Notes under the pieces: model-generated
Told to the model about the DNA's origin: nothing
The model's input: the letters and a program-made list of their open reading frames with translations, nothing else
Database searches by the model: none
Assembly: GCF_018327645.1 (NCBI RefSeq)
Contig: NZ_BMAY01000009.1
Location: 1 to 53,741, forward strand
DNA from: Lactobacillus corticis
GTDB lineage: Bacteria; Bacillota; Bacilli; Lactobacillales; Lactobacillaceae
Length of the DNA: 53,741 nucleotides
Direction: 5' to 3'
In this document: in pieces, positions 32,830 through 41,438 of the stretch
Layout of the letters: each line of letters starts with the position of its first letter
How positions within the stretch are numbered: position 1 is the first letter of the stretch
Translations under genes and position numbers: made by a program

Positions 32830-33408
32830 TCAACATATGCCGATTGCATTGCGGATAAAAATTTGCATTTGGGTAGTCATTTCTTCCTTAGTAACAGTAT
32901 TTCTATGGTAATACCACCATTTAGCGGCGTTTAAAATGGCTCCGGAAAGCATATACTTCAGAACATCTGGGGGGATTGGTGAAATTACACCATTATTAAT
33001 TAAATTTCTGATATATATATCTAATTCTTGTAAACATGCTTCTTCTAGAGAAGTCATTAATGATGCAGGCAAATTACCGGTGGCATACAAGCGATATAAA
33101 GTTTTATTCTGATCTAGAAAATTCAAAACCAGTACAATCGAATTAAGAAAATAGCCTTCTTCACGATCACTTGTGTTCATCTTTTTTGCCATATCGGCAA
33201 AATTCCTTTGAAATTCGTGTGTGATAAATTCAAATAATTCGTATTTGTCGGCAAAATGCTTGTAAAAAGTAGCACGTCTGACCATTGCCTCTTCACAGAT
33301 TTCATTGACAGTAATACTTTCAAAAGGTTTTTTCCCTAACAATTTCAGGCATGATTCAGTTAAAGCTTTGTATGTTTTCTGAACTCTGAGATCTAATTTC
33401 TTTTCCAT
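32830..33408 (-). CDS. TetR-family regulator of the lipocalin-esterase operon
   Basis: 192-residue TetR/AcrR-type repressor. The N-terminal helix-turn-helix covers ITVNEICEEAMVRRATFYKHF (about residues 29-49); the C-terminal helices form the ligand and dimer domain. The ATG at 33408 is preceded by AAAGGAATC; upstream in-frame starts add an implausible hydrophobic leader. It is divergent from the 33585 operon, and the intergenic space contains an 18-bp perfect palindrome and further half-sites. Likely represses the operon and itself, released by a small, probably lipophilic molecule. Confidence 0.88.
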   Translation of the reverse strand: MEKKLDLRVQKTYKALTESCLKLLGKKPFESITVNEICEEAMVRRATFYKHFADKYELFEFITHEFQRNFADMAKKMNTSDREEGYFLNSIVLVLNFLDQNKTLYRLYATGNLPASLMTSLEEACLQELDIYIRNLINNGVISPIPPDVLKYMLSGAILNAAKWWYYHRNTVTKEEMTTQMQIFIRNAIGIC

Positions 33409-33461
33409 AATGATATTGATTCCTTTGTCTAGCATAAGATTTAAAAGACACAATAAGAATA

Positions 33462-33479
33462 ATGTCAATTAATTGACAT
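33462..33479. promoter_or_regulatory. 18-bp perfect palindrome, putative TetR operator
   Basis: ATGTCAATTAATTGACAT is fully self-complementary. The half-site recurs as CGTCAATTAA (33541-33550) and TGACAATTAA (33561-33570) around the operon promoter. Confidence 0.65.
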
Positions 33480-33497
33480 ATGGTGGATTTTGACCTA

Positions 33498-33535
33498 TTG
33501 CACTTTTTTATATTCAAAATATACTACTTAGTATA
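33498..33535 (+). promoter_or_regulatory. Promoter of the lipocalin-esterase operon with palindrome
   Basis: -35 TTGCAC (33498-33503), 16-bp spacer, -10 TATACT (33520-33525). The -10 lies inside the inverted repeat TATACTA-CT-TAGTATA (33520-33535). Confidence 0.55.
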
Positions 33536-33584
33536 CAGCACGTCAATTAACAGTACACGATGACAATTAAAGGAGGAAAAGTCT

Positions 33585-34583
33585 ATGAGTACAGAAAATA
33601 ATTACAAAGGATTTAAAAAAGAAGCATGGCCAGCAGTTGATCCGGCTGCAGAACTTCCATACCACAAAGGCAAATATCAATTGGAATCCTGGTTTATTGT
33701 TTCCAATCTCTTAAGCAATGACCAAAAGCTTTCTCTTCAAGTACATACCGGCGTTGTTCAAAAAGGACCACAGCGGGTGGCAACCCTGAACGTCAGCATT
33801 ACCAATCTTACAACGGGATGGTACAAACAATACGATTTTATTTTTCCAGATGGAATGTTTAAGTTAGATGAAGAAAGGTTCTCGTTAAAAACAAAGGATC
33901 TCACATTTGAAGGCGACCTAAGCGGATTCACTTGCAAAGTGAATCTGAAAGATGCTGCGATCGATCTGACAACAACAAGAGCCTATGATGATCCGGTTCT
34001 TCAGGTATGTGGCAACAGTTATGTCCATTTCATCGGTGAAGATCAGTATGACTATGGAATTCCAGCTATGGCAACAAGGGGAACGATAACGATTGAAGGA
34101 ACTCAATACCCGATTACCGATGGGACCACATGGTTTGATCGCCAGTACGGCAAAATGCCAGCTACTTTAGCGGATCAGGATCAGATGGCCAGCACAAACT
34201 GGCTGTGGATGAACATAGTTTTGGACTCGGGTGTGGTTGTTGTTCCTTTCCAATGCACACAATTTGATAATAAGAAAATGGAGATCCATTGTACAGTTAT
34301 GTATCCAGATGGGAGTCACGTCCTTGCTGTCATGAAGCCAATTGAGGCCAGTCATCGTTGGGTAAGCCCGGCAACCGGACATTCCTATCCAACTCGGTTC
34401 AAAATTGAATTGCCATATAATAATTCCGTGTTAAATGTATCTGTTGTATTTAAGGAAGCCGAAATCATCAGCAAAGTAACTGGAATCAAGTATGAAGGCA
34501 CTGCAGAAGTTGATGGTATTTTTGACGGAAAAAAAGTAACAGGAAATACATTTGTAGAACTCGTAGGGGACTGGAGCAAATAA
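33585..34583 (+). CDS. Lipocalin-like (CrtC/AttH-type) protein A
   Basis: 332-residue protein without signal peptide. I assign it to the AttH/CrtC lipocalin-like superfamily from the two-barrel pattern and the central TTWFDRQYGKMP (about residues 185-196), counterpart of the 'sWmDrEwg' motif, followed by WLWMNIVLDSG. It ends with GNTFVELVGDW, the usual closing motif of the second barrel. Known members include carotenoid 1,2-hydratase, so a hydratase or isomerase acting on a hydrophobic substrate is possible, but no substrate can be named. GGAGG precedes the ATG. First gene of a three-gene operon. Its Arg and Gly codons lean less to AGA/GGA than in the next gene. Confidence 0.7.
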   Translation: MSTENNYKGFKKEAWPAVDPAAELPYHKGKYQLESWFIVSNLLSNDQKLSLQVHTGVVQKGPQRVATLNVSITNLTTGWYKQYDFIFPDGMFKLDEERFSLKTKDLTFEGDLSGFTCKVNLKDAAIDLTTTRAYDDPVLQVCGNSYVHFIGEDQYDYGIPAMATRGTITIEGTQYPITDGTTWFDRQYGKMPATLADQDQMASTNWLWMNIVLDSGVVVVPFQCTQFDNKKMEIHCTVMYPDGSHVLAVMKPIEASHRWVSPATGHSYPTRFKIELPYNNSVLNVSVVFKEAEIISKVTGIKYEGTAEVDGIFDGKKVTGNTFVELVGDWSK

Positions 34584-34608
34584 ATTTCGATAAAAGGAGA
34601 AAAAAGCT

Positions 34609-36144
34609 ATGTTAAAAAGCGCAATCGTATTCGGAGATAATATGGTTTTACAGCGTCAAAAGAAAATTCATATTTGGGGCGAAGGTGATACCGGTAAAAA
34701 TGTAACAGTTTCTCTGATCGGAGATAAAACAGTCTCCGCTTCCACTGAAGTAAAAAAAGATGGCACATGGGAGCTTGATTTGCCGGAACAGGAAGCTGCC
34801 AGAAATTTAGTACTTAAGATTACAAACGGTGAAACGACTTTAACCTATAAAGATGTCAGCATAGGAGAGGTCTGGATTGCTGGTGGACAGTCAAACATGG
34901 AATATTTTCTAGCTTATGATGCTGAGAAAAAATCTGTATTGAATGGACCAATGAATCCAGATATTCATTTCTTTGATACACCTAAAGTTTCATATGAAGG
35001 ACAAATTACAGAACATGATTACTCAGCATACGGATATTGGAGATCATGCACTAAGAAAGATCTTCCAAACTTCTCGGCTGTTTGCTATTACTTTGCAGCA
35101 AAACTTCAAAAGACACTTGAGGTTCCAGTTGGAGTCGTAGCGTGTGATTGGAATGGAACACCAGCTTGTACATGGACAGATCCTGAAGAACTAAAAAAGG
35201 GAGCAGGTAAAGCTTGGATTGATTCATATGAGCTAAATGTATCTGCTTTAGATAATGATGAATATAAAGAGGCATTTCGTAAGAATCCTCTAAATAATAG
35301 ATCTAATCCTTTGAAGGATCTTCCTGCACCGGCAAAGAAAATTTTCTATCCTGGAATGGGTGAAAAGGAACAAAAGCTATTATTGAAAGTTGTTCCACCA
35401 GATAAACTTAGTTTTATGGGTGGAGAAGAGCTTGGACCATTTGATGAGAGAAGACCTGGTGCTTTATATAAGTTTATGCTTAAAACTATTGCACCATTTA
35501 CTGCCAGAGGATTTATTTATTACCAAGGAGAGAGTGATGAGAAGAGGGCATCTATTTATGGCGATGTCATGAAGGCACTTATCACAAGTTGGAGAAAGCT
35601 TTGGAATGAAGAAATGCCGTTTTTATTCGTGCAGTTAGCTCCATTTGGAGAAATGCTCGGAACAACTGGAGTACATTTCCCTGAAGTCAGAAGACAACAG
35701 GAGAAAGTATCTAAGGATGTTGCAAACACATATATGATTAGCACATCAGATGCTGGAATGTACTGGGATGTTCACCCGAAACATAAGAGAGTAGTTGGAG
35801 AAAGACTAGCTCTTATGGCAACTGGGAAAATTTATGGTGAAGATATTCTCTGTGAAGCACCAGAATTTGTGGAAGCTAAGAGAACCTCCGAAGGAATTGA
35901 TTTGTATTTTGCAAACGCAGACGGTTTAAAAATCAAGGGCGAAAAGGTTAATGACCTTACAGTTACTGACGCATACATTCAAGAGGTAGAGGTAAAGCAG
36001 TTTGATATTTCAGAAAATGTTTTGCATCTAATTGGAGATTTCCCAGAAAGTGTAACCATTACTTTTGCGACAACACCGTATTATGAAGTTAACCTTTATA
36101 ATGCAGCTGAAATTCCAGCCAAACCTTTTATGGTTAAAATCTAA
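34609..36144 (+). CDS. SGNH-family esterase (sialate O-acetylesterase type)
   Basis: 511-residue cytosolic esterase. The N-terminal MVLQRQKKIHIWGEGDTG is the beta-sandwich start of the sialate O-acetylesterase family, then GGQSNMEYFL (nucleophile Ser, near residue 95), YYQGESDEK (oxyanion block, near residue 305) and YWDVHPKHKRVVGERLA (Asp-x-x-His pair, near 385). There is no signal peptide, unlike many glycan esterases, so it acts on an imported or intracellular ester. Flanked at 25 and 24 bases by the two lipocalin-like genes. Arg is mostly AGA, unlike neighbours such as the UvrA-like gene (CGC/CGG), which suggests transfer from a clostridial-type donor. Confidence 0.85.
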   Translation: MLKSAIVFGDNMVLQRQKKIHIWGEGDTGKNVTVSLIGDKTVSASTEVKKDGTWELDLPEQEAARNLVLKITNGETTLTYKDVSIGEVWIAGGQSNMEYFLAYDAEKKSVLNGPMNPDIHFFDTPKVSYEGQITEHDYSAYGYWRSCTKKDLPNFSAVCYYFAAKLQKTLEVPVGVVACDWNGTPACTWTDPEELKKGAGKAWIDSYELNVSALDNDEYKEAFRKNPLNNRSNPLKDLPAPAKKIFYPGMGEKEQKLLLKVVPPDKLSFMGGEELGPFDERRPGALYKFMLKTIAPFTARGFIYYQGESDEKRASIYGDVMKALITSWRKLWNEEMPFLFVQLAPFGEMLGTTGVHFPEVRRQQEKVSKDVANTYMISTSDAGMYWDVHPKHKRVVGERLALMATGKIYGEDILCEAPEFVEAKRTSEGIDLYFANADGLKIKGEKVNDLTVTDAYIQEVEVKQFDISENVLHLIGDFPESVTITFATTPYYEVNLYNAAEIPAKPFMVKI

Positions 36145-36168
36145 AATCAGAAGAAAGGATAAATAGCA

Positions 36169-37167
36169 ATGAAAGAAATGAAAAATGAAGGACTTATCAC
36201 TTTAGTTGATGAATACAAGTCTCTTACAGCTGAAAGAGATCATGAGGTAGACTCATGGTATATTAACCTAAATACCGAGGTAGACGGATCAAAAATAGGC
36301 TTTACCTGGCATCAGTCTACTATGGCCATAGGCAAGGAAATGAATTCTAGTGTTGAAATATGCATGATGGATCTGACAAGAGATATCTGGTTTGCAAAGG
36401 CTGACTGTCTTCCTGTAGATCATCAAACCTTTACTTCCGAAAAGGAGCTGAATGTTCAATCTATTTATGGCGGACTAAAGGGTAATGAAAAGAAAATGCA
36501 TCTAAATGTAGCAGTTGATGATGATAGAGTCGATCTCATTTTAACTCCTGGAGACACCACTCTTTTTAATTCCGGTGCAGGTTTTTTCAAACTTTTTAAC
36601 ACCAGTGATTGCTGGGAATATGCATGGCCAAATATGTGTGCAAACGGCACAATTACTTTGGCAGGTAAGACCTATGAAATCAAAAATGCATCGGCATGGT
36701 TTGATAGACAGATTAATGATCAGATGTCTATTAAAGACTTTACATCTAAGGAATTCAGAGCACCTTCGTGGACGTGGATTGGCTTTAATCCAGCAGGAGT
36801 ATCAACGGGAGTTGGTGCGTTCTCTCTTTGGGACAATTATCTGAATGGAAAGCGATATACATATGCCACTGTTGTAATGGAGAATGGCGGTCAATTATAT
36901 ACACCTGCAACTGTAACGTATTCAGATGTGTGGACAAGTAGCCAGACTAAGAATATTTATCCTAAAAAATTTCATATTTCTATCCCTGTGGTAAATATTG
37001 AATTGGACTATCAGGTTATGGTAGAAAATCAAGAGTTTATTCAACCCGCTGCAGCTGCTCTTTCTGGATCACAAGCTCCTTTTTCTGTAAAAGGTATTGC
37101 GAATGGAAAAAAGGTAGACTCATTTATGATTGTTGAAATGATAGGTGGTATTCAATTAGACGATTAA
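36169..37167 (+). CDS. Lipocalin-like (CrtC/AttH-type) protein B
   Basis: 332 residues, same length as protein A but strongly diverged. ASAWFDRQINDQ (about residues 175-186) is the counterpart of the WFDRQYG motif in A, followed by APSWTWIGFNPAGVS, and it ends with DSFMIVEMIGG like the ...VELVGDW of A. No signal peptide. The two paralogues bracket the esterase and could form a heterodimer or act on successive intermediates. AGAAAGGA stands 10 bases before the ATG. The operon ends at a strong terminator. Confidence 0.65.
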   Translation: MKEMKNEGLITLVDEYKSLTAERDHEVDSWYINLNTEVDGSKIGFTWHQSTMAIGKEMNSSVEICMMDLTRDIWFAKADCLPVDHQTFTSEKELNVQSIYGGLKGNEKKMHLNVAVDDDRVDLILTPGDTTLFNSGAGFFKLFNTSDCWEYAWPNMCANGTITLAGKTYEIKNASAWFDRQINDQMSIKDFTSKEFRAPSWTWIGFNPAGVSTGVGAFSLWDNYLNGKRYTYATVVMENGGQLYTPATVTYSDVWTSSQTKNIYPKKFHISIPVVNIELDYQVMVENQEFIQPAAAALSGSQAPFSVKGIANGKKVDSFMIVEMIGGIQLDD

Positions 37168-37228
37168 GATATTATACAGATTGTTAAAAAAAGTAATAGC
37201 ATGCACAATTTAAAAATAGTTTAAACAG

Positions 37229-37267
37229 ATAGGGAGTGTGGGAGATGCCTACGCTTCCTTTTTTTGC
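37229..37267 (+). terminator. Terminator of the lipocalin-esterase operon
   Basis: GGGAGTGTGGG / CCTACGCTTCC stem (11 pairs incl. wobbles) followed by seven T. Confidence 0.85.
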
Positions 37268-37458
37268 TAATTCAAGGCGGTCCCAAAGGGGCCCCCGACA
37301 TTATTGAGAACGCCATGCAGGCCTCAACTAATCCTGAATTATTGAGGTATAACATCAACTATCAAGATTTAGGACCAATTGATTCTAATTCTAGTGAATG
37401 GAGTAAGGCTGCTTCAGCAATCAACCGGGGAAATATCAGCGATGCCAGCAACTATTAA
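37268..37458 (+). pseudogene. C-terminal fragment of an unidentified protein
   Basis: An open frame of about 63 codons running in from the terminator's T run without ribosome site or start, so it is a remnant. It reads QGGPKGAPDIIENAMQASTN and ends SAINRGNISDASNY. I do not recognise it. Its position before the broken 108-residue duplicate and an immunity-like gene suggests the tail of a deleted larger secreted or toxin protein; this is inference. Confidence 0.4.
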
Positions 37459-37480
37459 AAATTTGATTTAGCAAAAAATT

Positions 37481-37767
37481 ATGCAATTAAGAACTTATCG
37501 GCCAGCAGATCCATTTACTGGAGGTCCTACTACTGGTAACAGATTGATAGATGAAGATGCAAAATTAGCAGCATGGAATATTGAATGCTCAAGGCTTTTA
37601 TGAGTTTGAGTCACATGGCAAAGGTGCTGCTTTAACCCAAAAACTTTAGATAAACATAGAAATGAACTGCTTGATTTATTGAAGAAATTAAAGCTCGTCT
37701 GATAGAGATAGATAGTTCAATTAGTGTTGATGACCAGACGCGATTACAATTGGCAATGGCAGAATAA
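37481..37767 (+). pseudogene. Broken duplicate of the 108-residue gene
   Basis: Nearly identical to 32403-32729 over DPFTG-PTTGNRLIDEDAKLAAWN and the downstream region, but the start is rewritten (MQLRTYRPA) and a deletion after CSRL removes about ten bases and shifts the frame, giving a stop at once. A second small indel follows near 37680. Even the flanking ACAGCTCC hairpin is copied (37775) in decayed form. A segmental duplication that has become a pseudogene. Confidence 0.85.
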
Positions 37768-37928
37768 GAACAAAAACAGCTCCGAACCTCAAAATGCCGT
37801 AGTTCTCGACACGGAAATGTGCCGTATGTAAAAATTAGTATGTCCGATTACGGGAAGATTAGGCAAATGAAGCTAATTATAAAACAGACAATAAAGAAAC
37901 AGCCACGTTACTATTTAGAAGAAAATAA
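37768..37928. other. Short intergenic stretch
   Basis: Contains the decayed ACAGCTCCGAACCTC terminator copy and otherwise no recognisable signal before the next gene. Confidence 0.5.
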
Positions 37929-38378
37929 ATGAACAATATTATCAAACTTTTTGTAGGAGTTGGAGATTATAAATTGCTATCTCCTCAAAAAGAAATTGAA
38001 GGTCTCTTAAACAAAAATAAAATAAATTATTCTACTGAAGTGTGGAATAATGATAATTGCACACCCCCTGTAAAATGGATTATTATACACGCTACAAATC
38101 ATCTAAATTTCTTTTTTGCAAATGATAAACTTTTCAAAATTTATATAATAGATGATAGTTCCAAATGGATTCTTGAAAATGGGATAAGAATTGGGATGTC
38201 AATGGAAAAAGCAAAGATCCTTGACTCAAGCTTAGAGTATGATGACTGGAATGAAGATTGGAATTCTAAAGCAGGATATTGGATAGAAGACGATATTAAC
38301 GATAATACGGTGATGTCTATTTCCATTTTCATCAAAGAAGTCCTTGATGAGGATGAATTTGATAAATATGAATGGTAA
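37929..38378 (+). CDS. Immunity-like acidic protein, unknown family
   Basis: 149-residue, strongly acidic cytosolic protein. It has IRIGMSMEKAKILDSSLEYD (about residues 88-107), a pattern seen in small immunity proteins, and a C-terminal strand (VMSISIFIKEVLDEDEFD). No catalytic motif. It is AT-rich with codons unlike the chromosomal core and lies in a patch of duplicated and broken genes, which fits a polymorphic-toxin immunity gene that outlived its toxin. The ribosome site is weak (AGAAGAAAA). Confidence 0.45.
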   Translation: MNNIIKLFVGVGDYKLLSPQKEIEGLLNKNKINYSTEVWNNDNCTPPVKWIIIHATNHLNFFFANDKLFKIYIIDDSSKWILENGIRIGMSMEKAKILDSSLEYDDWNEDWNSKAGYWIEDDINDNTVMSISIFIKEVLDEDEFDKYEW

Positions 38379-38386
38379 TAGCCAAA

Positions 38387-38429
38387 ACAGCTCCCAACCT
38401 CGAACTACTGAGGCTAGGAGCTGTATTTT
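38387..38429. terminator. Terminator shared by the immunity-like gene and the truncated toxin
   Basis: ACAGCTCC / GGAGCTGT stem with inner CCTCG/TGAGG, T-rich rightward and AAAA leftward. Confidence 0.75.
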
Positions 38430-38521
38430 ACGTTCGGGTTTAATTCATTTTGCCCTTGATGGTGTTGCCGCTTTTGAAAATCTTTTAATGCTTTCTTATC
38501 AAAAGACCATGTGTATTGCAT
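38414..38521 (-). pseudogene. Truncated RelE/YafQ-type toxin
   Basis: A 35-codon frame whose ATG overlaps the stop of the antitoxin gene (TAATG). The first 17 residues, MQYTWSFDKKALKDFQK, are a standard RelE/YafQ toxin start; after QHHQGQ the family sequence stops and the frame runs into the terminator hairpin. All catalytic residues of the C-terminal half are missing, so the toxin is dead. Confidence 0.7.
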
Positions 38522-38751
38522 TAATCAAGCCCCAGTTGTTTTTTCACATCGTCTCTTGATACTGTTTCGCCATTAGATGTACGTAAATTGCGCACAGCAT
38601 CTTGGTAATCGAGAGTATCTTCGAGTTTTTCTAGAATTGCATTACGCATGAATTCGGTTGCTGAAATCCCGTCAAGATTGGCTTGTTTGTGGATCATAGT
38701 TAAGATATCCTTGTCAAAACTAATAGTCGTATATTTAGTAGCTTGTGCCAT
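38521..38751 (-). CDS. Ribbon-helix-helix antitoxin (DUF6290/RelB-like)
   Basis: 76 residues. The ribbon-helix-helix reads TKYTTISFDKDILTMIHKQANLDGISATEFMRNAILEKL (residues 5-43), with a short C-terminal toxin-binding tail ending SRDDVKKQLGLD. Preceded by GGAGG. Its stop codon overlaps the start of the truncated toxin, the usual antitoxin-first coupling. Intact although the toxin is not. Confidence 0.82.
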   Translation of the reverse strand: MAQATKYTTISFDKDILTMIHKQANLDGISATEFMRNAILEKLEDTLDYQDAVRNLRTSNGETVSRDDVKKQLGLD

Positions 38752-38806
38752 TTTGATAGCCTCCTCAAATTAATTTATAGCATAAAAGAACGCATTTGCA
38801 TTCTAT

Positions 38807-41317
38807 TTACTGCTCATACCTGTGCAAATATTCAGCCAGGTATTTAGTTGTCAGTGTTTTTGGCTCTTTGATTAATTCCCTTGGCTGGCCCTTGGCCACA
38901 ATTCGGCCGCCCTTGCTGCCGCCACGTGGTCCCAAATCGAGCATGTAGTCACTATTAGCAATCAAGTTTAAATCGTGGGTAATAGTCACAATTGTCGCCC
39001 CGCGATCCAGCAACTCCTGCATCACATGAACTAAGGTCTTGACGTCTTCTGGGTGGAGGCCAATCGTTGGTTCATCAAACACGAAGAGGGTCGTATCCTG
39101 CTTGTGGTTGAGGTGCTTGACCAGCTTTAGCCGCTGCGCTTCACCACCTGACAGACTTGGCGTGCCTTCACCTAAGTGCAGATAGTCCAAGCCAACTTCT
39201 TGAAGAAGGACCAGTTCATCATAAATTTTCGGCACGTCCTTGAAAACTTTTAGGCCAGCTTTAACGTCTAACTTTAACAGATCGACAATCGAATAACCCT
39301 GCCATTTAACAGCTTGCACGGTTTGATTGTAGCGGTCGCCATGACACTCTGGGCACACTTGCTGCATGTCAGGCAAAAATTGAATATCGAGCGTTACTAC
39401 GCCGGCACCTCCACAAGTTGGACAGGCACCTTGTTTGTTGTTGTAGGAAAAATAGCTAGCCGTGTAGTGCTTTTCTTTTGCCGACTTTTGCTGAGCAAAT
39501 AACTTACGCAAATTATCCATGATACTGGTGTAGGTAGCAACGGTGGAGCGTAAACTTTTACCAATTGGGGCAGCATCAACGCTTACAACTTGCTTTAAAG
39601 GCGAGTGCAGGTAGGTTAAGCTGGCTGGCAGAGTTTGCTGGCGATTTTGCGCTTGAATTCCCGGTACTAAATTATCGAGAATCAGACTAGTTTTACCCGC
39701 CCCGGAAAAACCAGTGACCGCTGTCAAACGGTTAAGCGGAATCTGAGCCTGAACATCTTTTAAGTTGTAGTAGTTTTGCACTCTGAAGTCGATAGCTCTG
39801 GTTGCAGGGGTAGTTGCAATTTTGCGCGCTGCTAATTTAGCTGAACCATTTAAATAAGGAGCAATCTTTGAAGCTGATTGCTGGGTGATAGTTTTAGGCG
39901 AACCTTGGGCGATGATTTCGCCACCAGCATCCCCCGAGCCCGGACCAATTTCAATAATCCAGTCGGCTGCCTTGATAATATCAACATTGTGGTCCACCAC
40001 AACGAGCGAATTTCCTTGGGCGACTAATTCGCGAAAGACATGCAAGAGGCCCTTGATATTGTCGGGATGAAGCCCGATTGAGGGTTCATCCAAGATGTAA
40101 AGGACACCCGTAGTAGCGGTGCGCAGGGTGCGGGACAGCTGAATTCGCTGCAGTTCGCCCGTTGAAAGCGTGTTGCCATTGCGGGAAAGCGTCAAATAAT
40201 CTAGCCCTAATTCAAGAAGGGGCCGGAGGTCGTCGTTAAATTCTTTGAACAGGTTTTCTGCCAAAGTGTGCATGTTGGCAGGCAAACTGCTAGTGACCTT
40301 ATTTTGCCAATTAGGCAGTTCACCCAAGGTGAGGTCGCTGACCTCGGCGATGTTTAACCCACCGGCTAATTGCGTTAATAGTTCTGGGCGAAGCCTGGTG
40401 CCGCGGCAGGTGGGGCAAGTTGAATAATGGAAAAATTCACTGATCCGCTTTTGGGCCCGTTCGCTTTTGCTCGATTTAGCCGAGGCAATCACCGCTTGGT
40501 GAGCATTTTCGTAAAGCGCGTTGAAATCATGAAATACTCGGCCGGTGCTAGAGTGAAAATCAACTTTATATTTCTTTTCTGGTCCATTCAAGACAAAATC
40601 TTTTTCTTTTGCGGTCAATTCCCGGTATGGAACGTTGATCCGAACCCCGGCCGCTTCGGCGACAGTCGGCATGAAATTGCGCCCTGGCAAGTGCCAAGAA
40701 GCCACTGCTCCGTCTTCTAAAGACAGGTTTTCATCTAAGATCAATTTAGATTCGTCCAGACTGCGGACTTTTCCGGTACCATGACACTCGGGGCAAGCAC
40801 CATCAGCATTAAAGGCAAAATCTTCGGCAGAAAAAGCCATGAACTTTACCCCGCAAACCGGGCAGGTAATTTTGCCCATTTTATCGCCGCTCTGACTCAT
40901 GGCATGGGCGATTTCCAGGCTGGGGGCAACGCGGTGGCCATTTGGACAAACTGGTGCCCCGAGCCGTGAAAAAATTAGGCGAATCATGTTAAAAATTTCG
41001 CTCATCGTGCCCACGGTCGCCCGGGCAGAAGGAATTTGCGGCCGCTGCTTGAGGGCTAAGGCCGAAGGGATATGCTTAACGCTGGTGACGTCAGCCTGAG
41101 CGCCGAGTTTGATGCGCCGCCTGGTATAAGTAGAAAGAGCTTCAAGGTAGCGCCGCGAACCTTCTTCGTATAAAATCCCCATGGCTAGCGAGCTTTTCCC
41201 TGATCCAGACAAGCCAGAGATCGCAACGAATTGGTGGAGGGGGATGTCAACATCAATATTTTTTAAGTTGTGGACTTTAGCCCCGCGAACTTCAATTTTA
41301 GTTGGTAACTTTTGCAT
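38807..41317 (-). CDS. UvrA-like ABC ATPase (class II, drug-resistance type)
   Basis: 836-residue protein with two UvrA-type ABC halves. Walker A GLSGSGKSSLA (near residue 36) and GFSGAGKTSLIL (near 545), signatures LSTGELQRIQL and LSGGEAQRLKL, and zinc-finger Cys pairs CPVCGVKF/CPECHGTG, CPTCRGT and CPTCGGAG/CPECHGD. At 836 residues it is about 100 shorter than canonical UvrA and lacks part of the UvrB-binding insertion, as in the class II UvrA/DrrC group tied to DNA-intercalating drug tolerance. The ATG at 41317 follows AAGGAGA; the frame start 41347 has no site. No uvrB is adjacent, which also argues for an accessory UvrA. Confidence 0.88.
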   Translation of the reverse strand: MQKLPTKIEVRGAKVHNLKNIDVDIPLHQFVAISGLSGSGKSSLAMGILYEEGSRRYLEALSTYTRRRIKLGAQADVTSVKHIPSALALKQRPQIPSARATVGTMSEIFNMIRLIFSRLGAPVCPNGHRVAPSLEIAHAMSQSGDKMGKITCPVCGVKFMAFSAEDFAFNADGACPECHGTGKVRSLDESKLILDENLSLEDGAVASWHLPGRNFMPTVAEAAGVRINVPYRELTAKEKDFVLNGPEKKYKVDFHSSTGRVFHDFNALYENAHQAVIASAKSSKSERAQKRISEFFHYSTCPTCRGTRLRPELLTQLAGGLNIAEVSDLTLGELPNWQNKVTSSLPANMHTLAENLFKEFNDDLRPLLELGLDYLTLSRNGNTLSTGELQRIQLSRTLRTATTGVLYILDEPSIGLHPDNIKGLLHVFRELVAQGNSLVVVDHNVDIIKAADWIIEIGPGSGDAGGEIIAQGSPKTITQQSASKIAPYLNGSAKLAARKIATTPATRAIDFRVQNYYNLKDVQAQIPLNRLTAVTGFSGAGKTSLILDNLVPGIQAQNRQQTLPASLTYLHSPLKQVVSVDAAPIGKSLRSTVATYTSIMDNLRKLFAQQKSAKEKHYTASYFSYNNKQGACPTCGGAGVVTLDIQFLPDMQQVCPECHGDRYNQTVQAVKWQGYSIVDLLKLDVKAGLKVFKDVPKIYDELVLLQEVGLDYLHLGEGTPSLSGGEAQRLKLVKHLNHKQDTTLFVFDEPTIGLHPEDVKTLVHVMQELLDRGATIVTITHDLNLIANSDYMLDLGPRGGSKGGRIVAKGQPRELIKEPKTLTTKYLAEYLHRYEQ

Positions 41318-41376
41318 GAAATATCTCCTTCTTTGCACTTGGTTCATATGATCATTATATGCAAATGGAGCAAAAT

Positions 41377-41418
41377 GAAAAAAAGAAGTATCCTTTTCGC
41401 ATTAAACGGAAAGGATAC
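41377..41418 (-). terminator. Terminator of the TetR-dehydrogenase operon
   Basis: Minus-strand GTATCCTTTCCG / CGAAAAGGATAC stem followed by TTCTTTTTTT. Confidence 0.8.
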
Positions 41419-41438
41419 CCATAATTAGAATAAATATT

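Noticed and set aside
38807..41317. Canonical uvrA of nucleotide excision repair
   Set aside because: It is about 100 residues short and there is no adjacent uvrB, so it fits the accessory class II UvrA group better.
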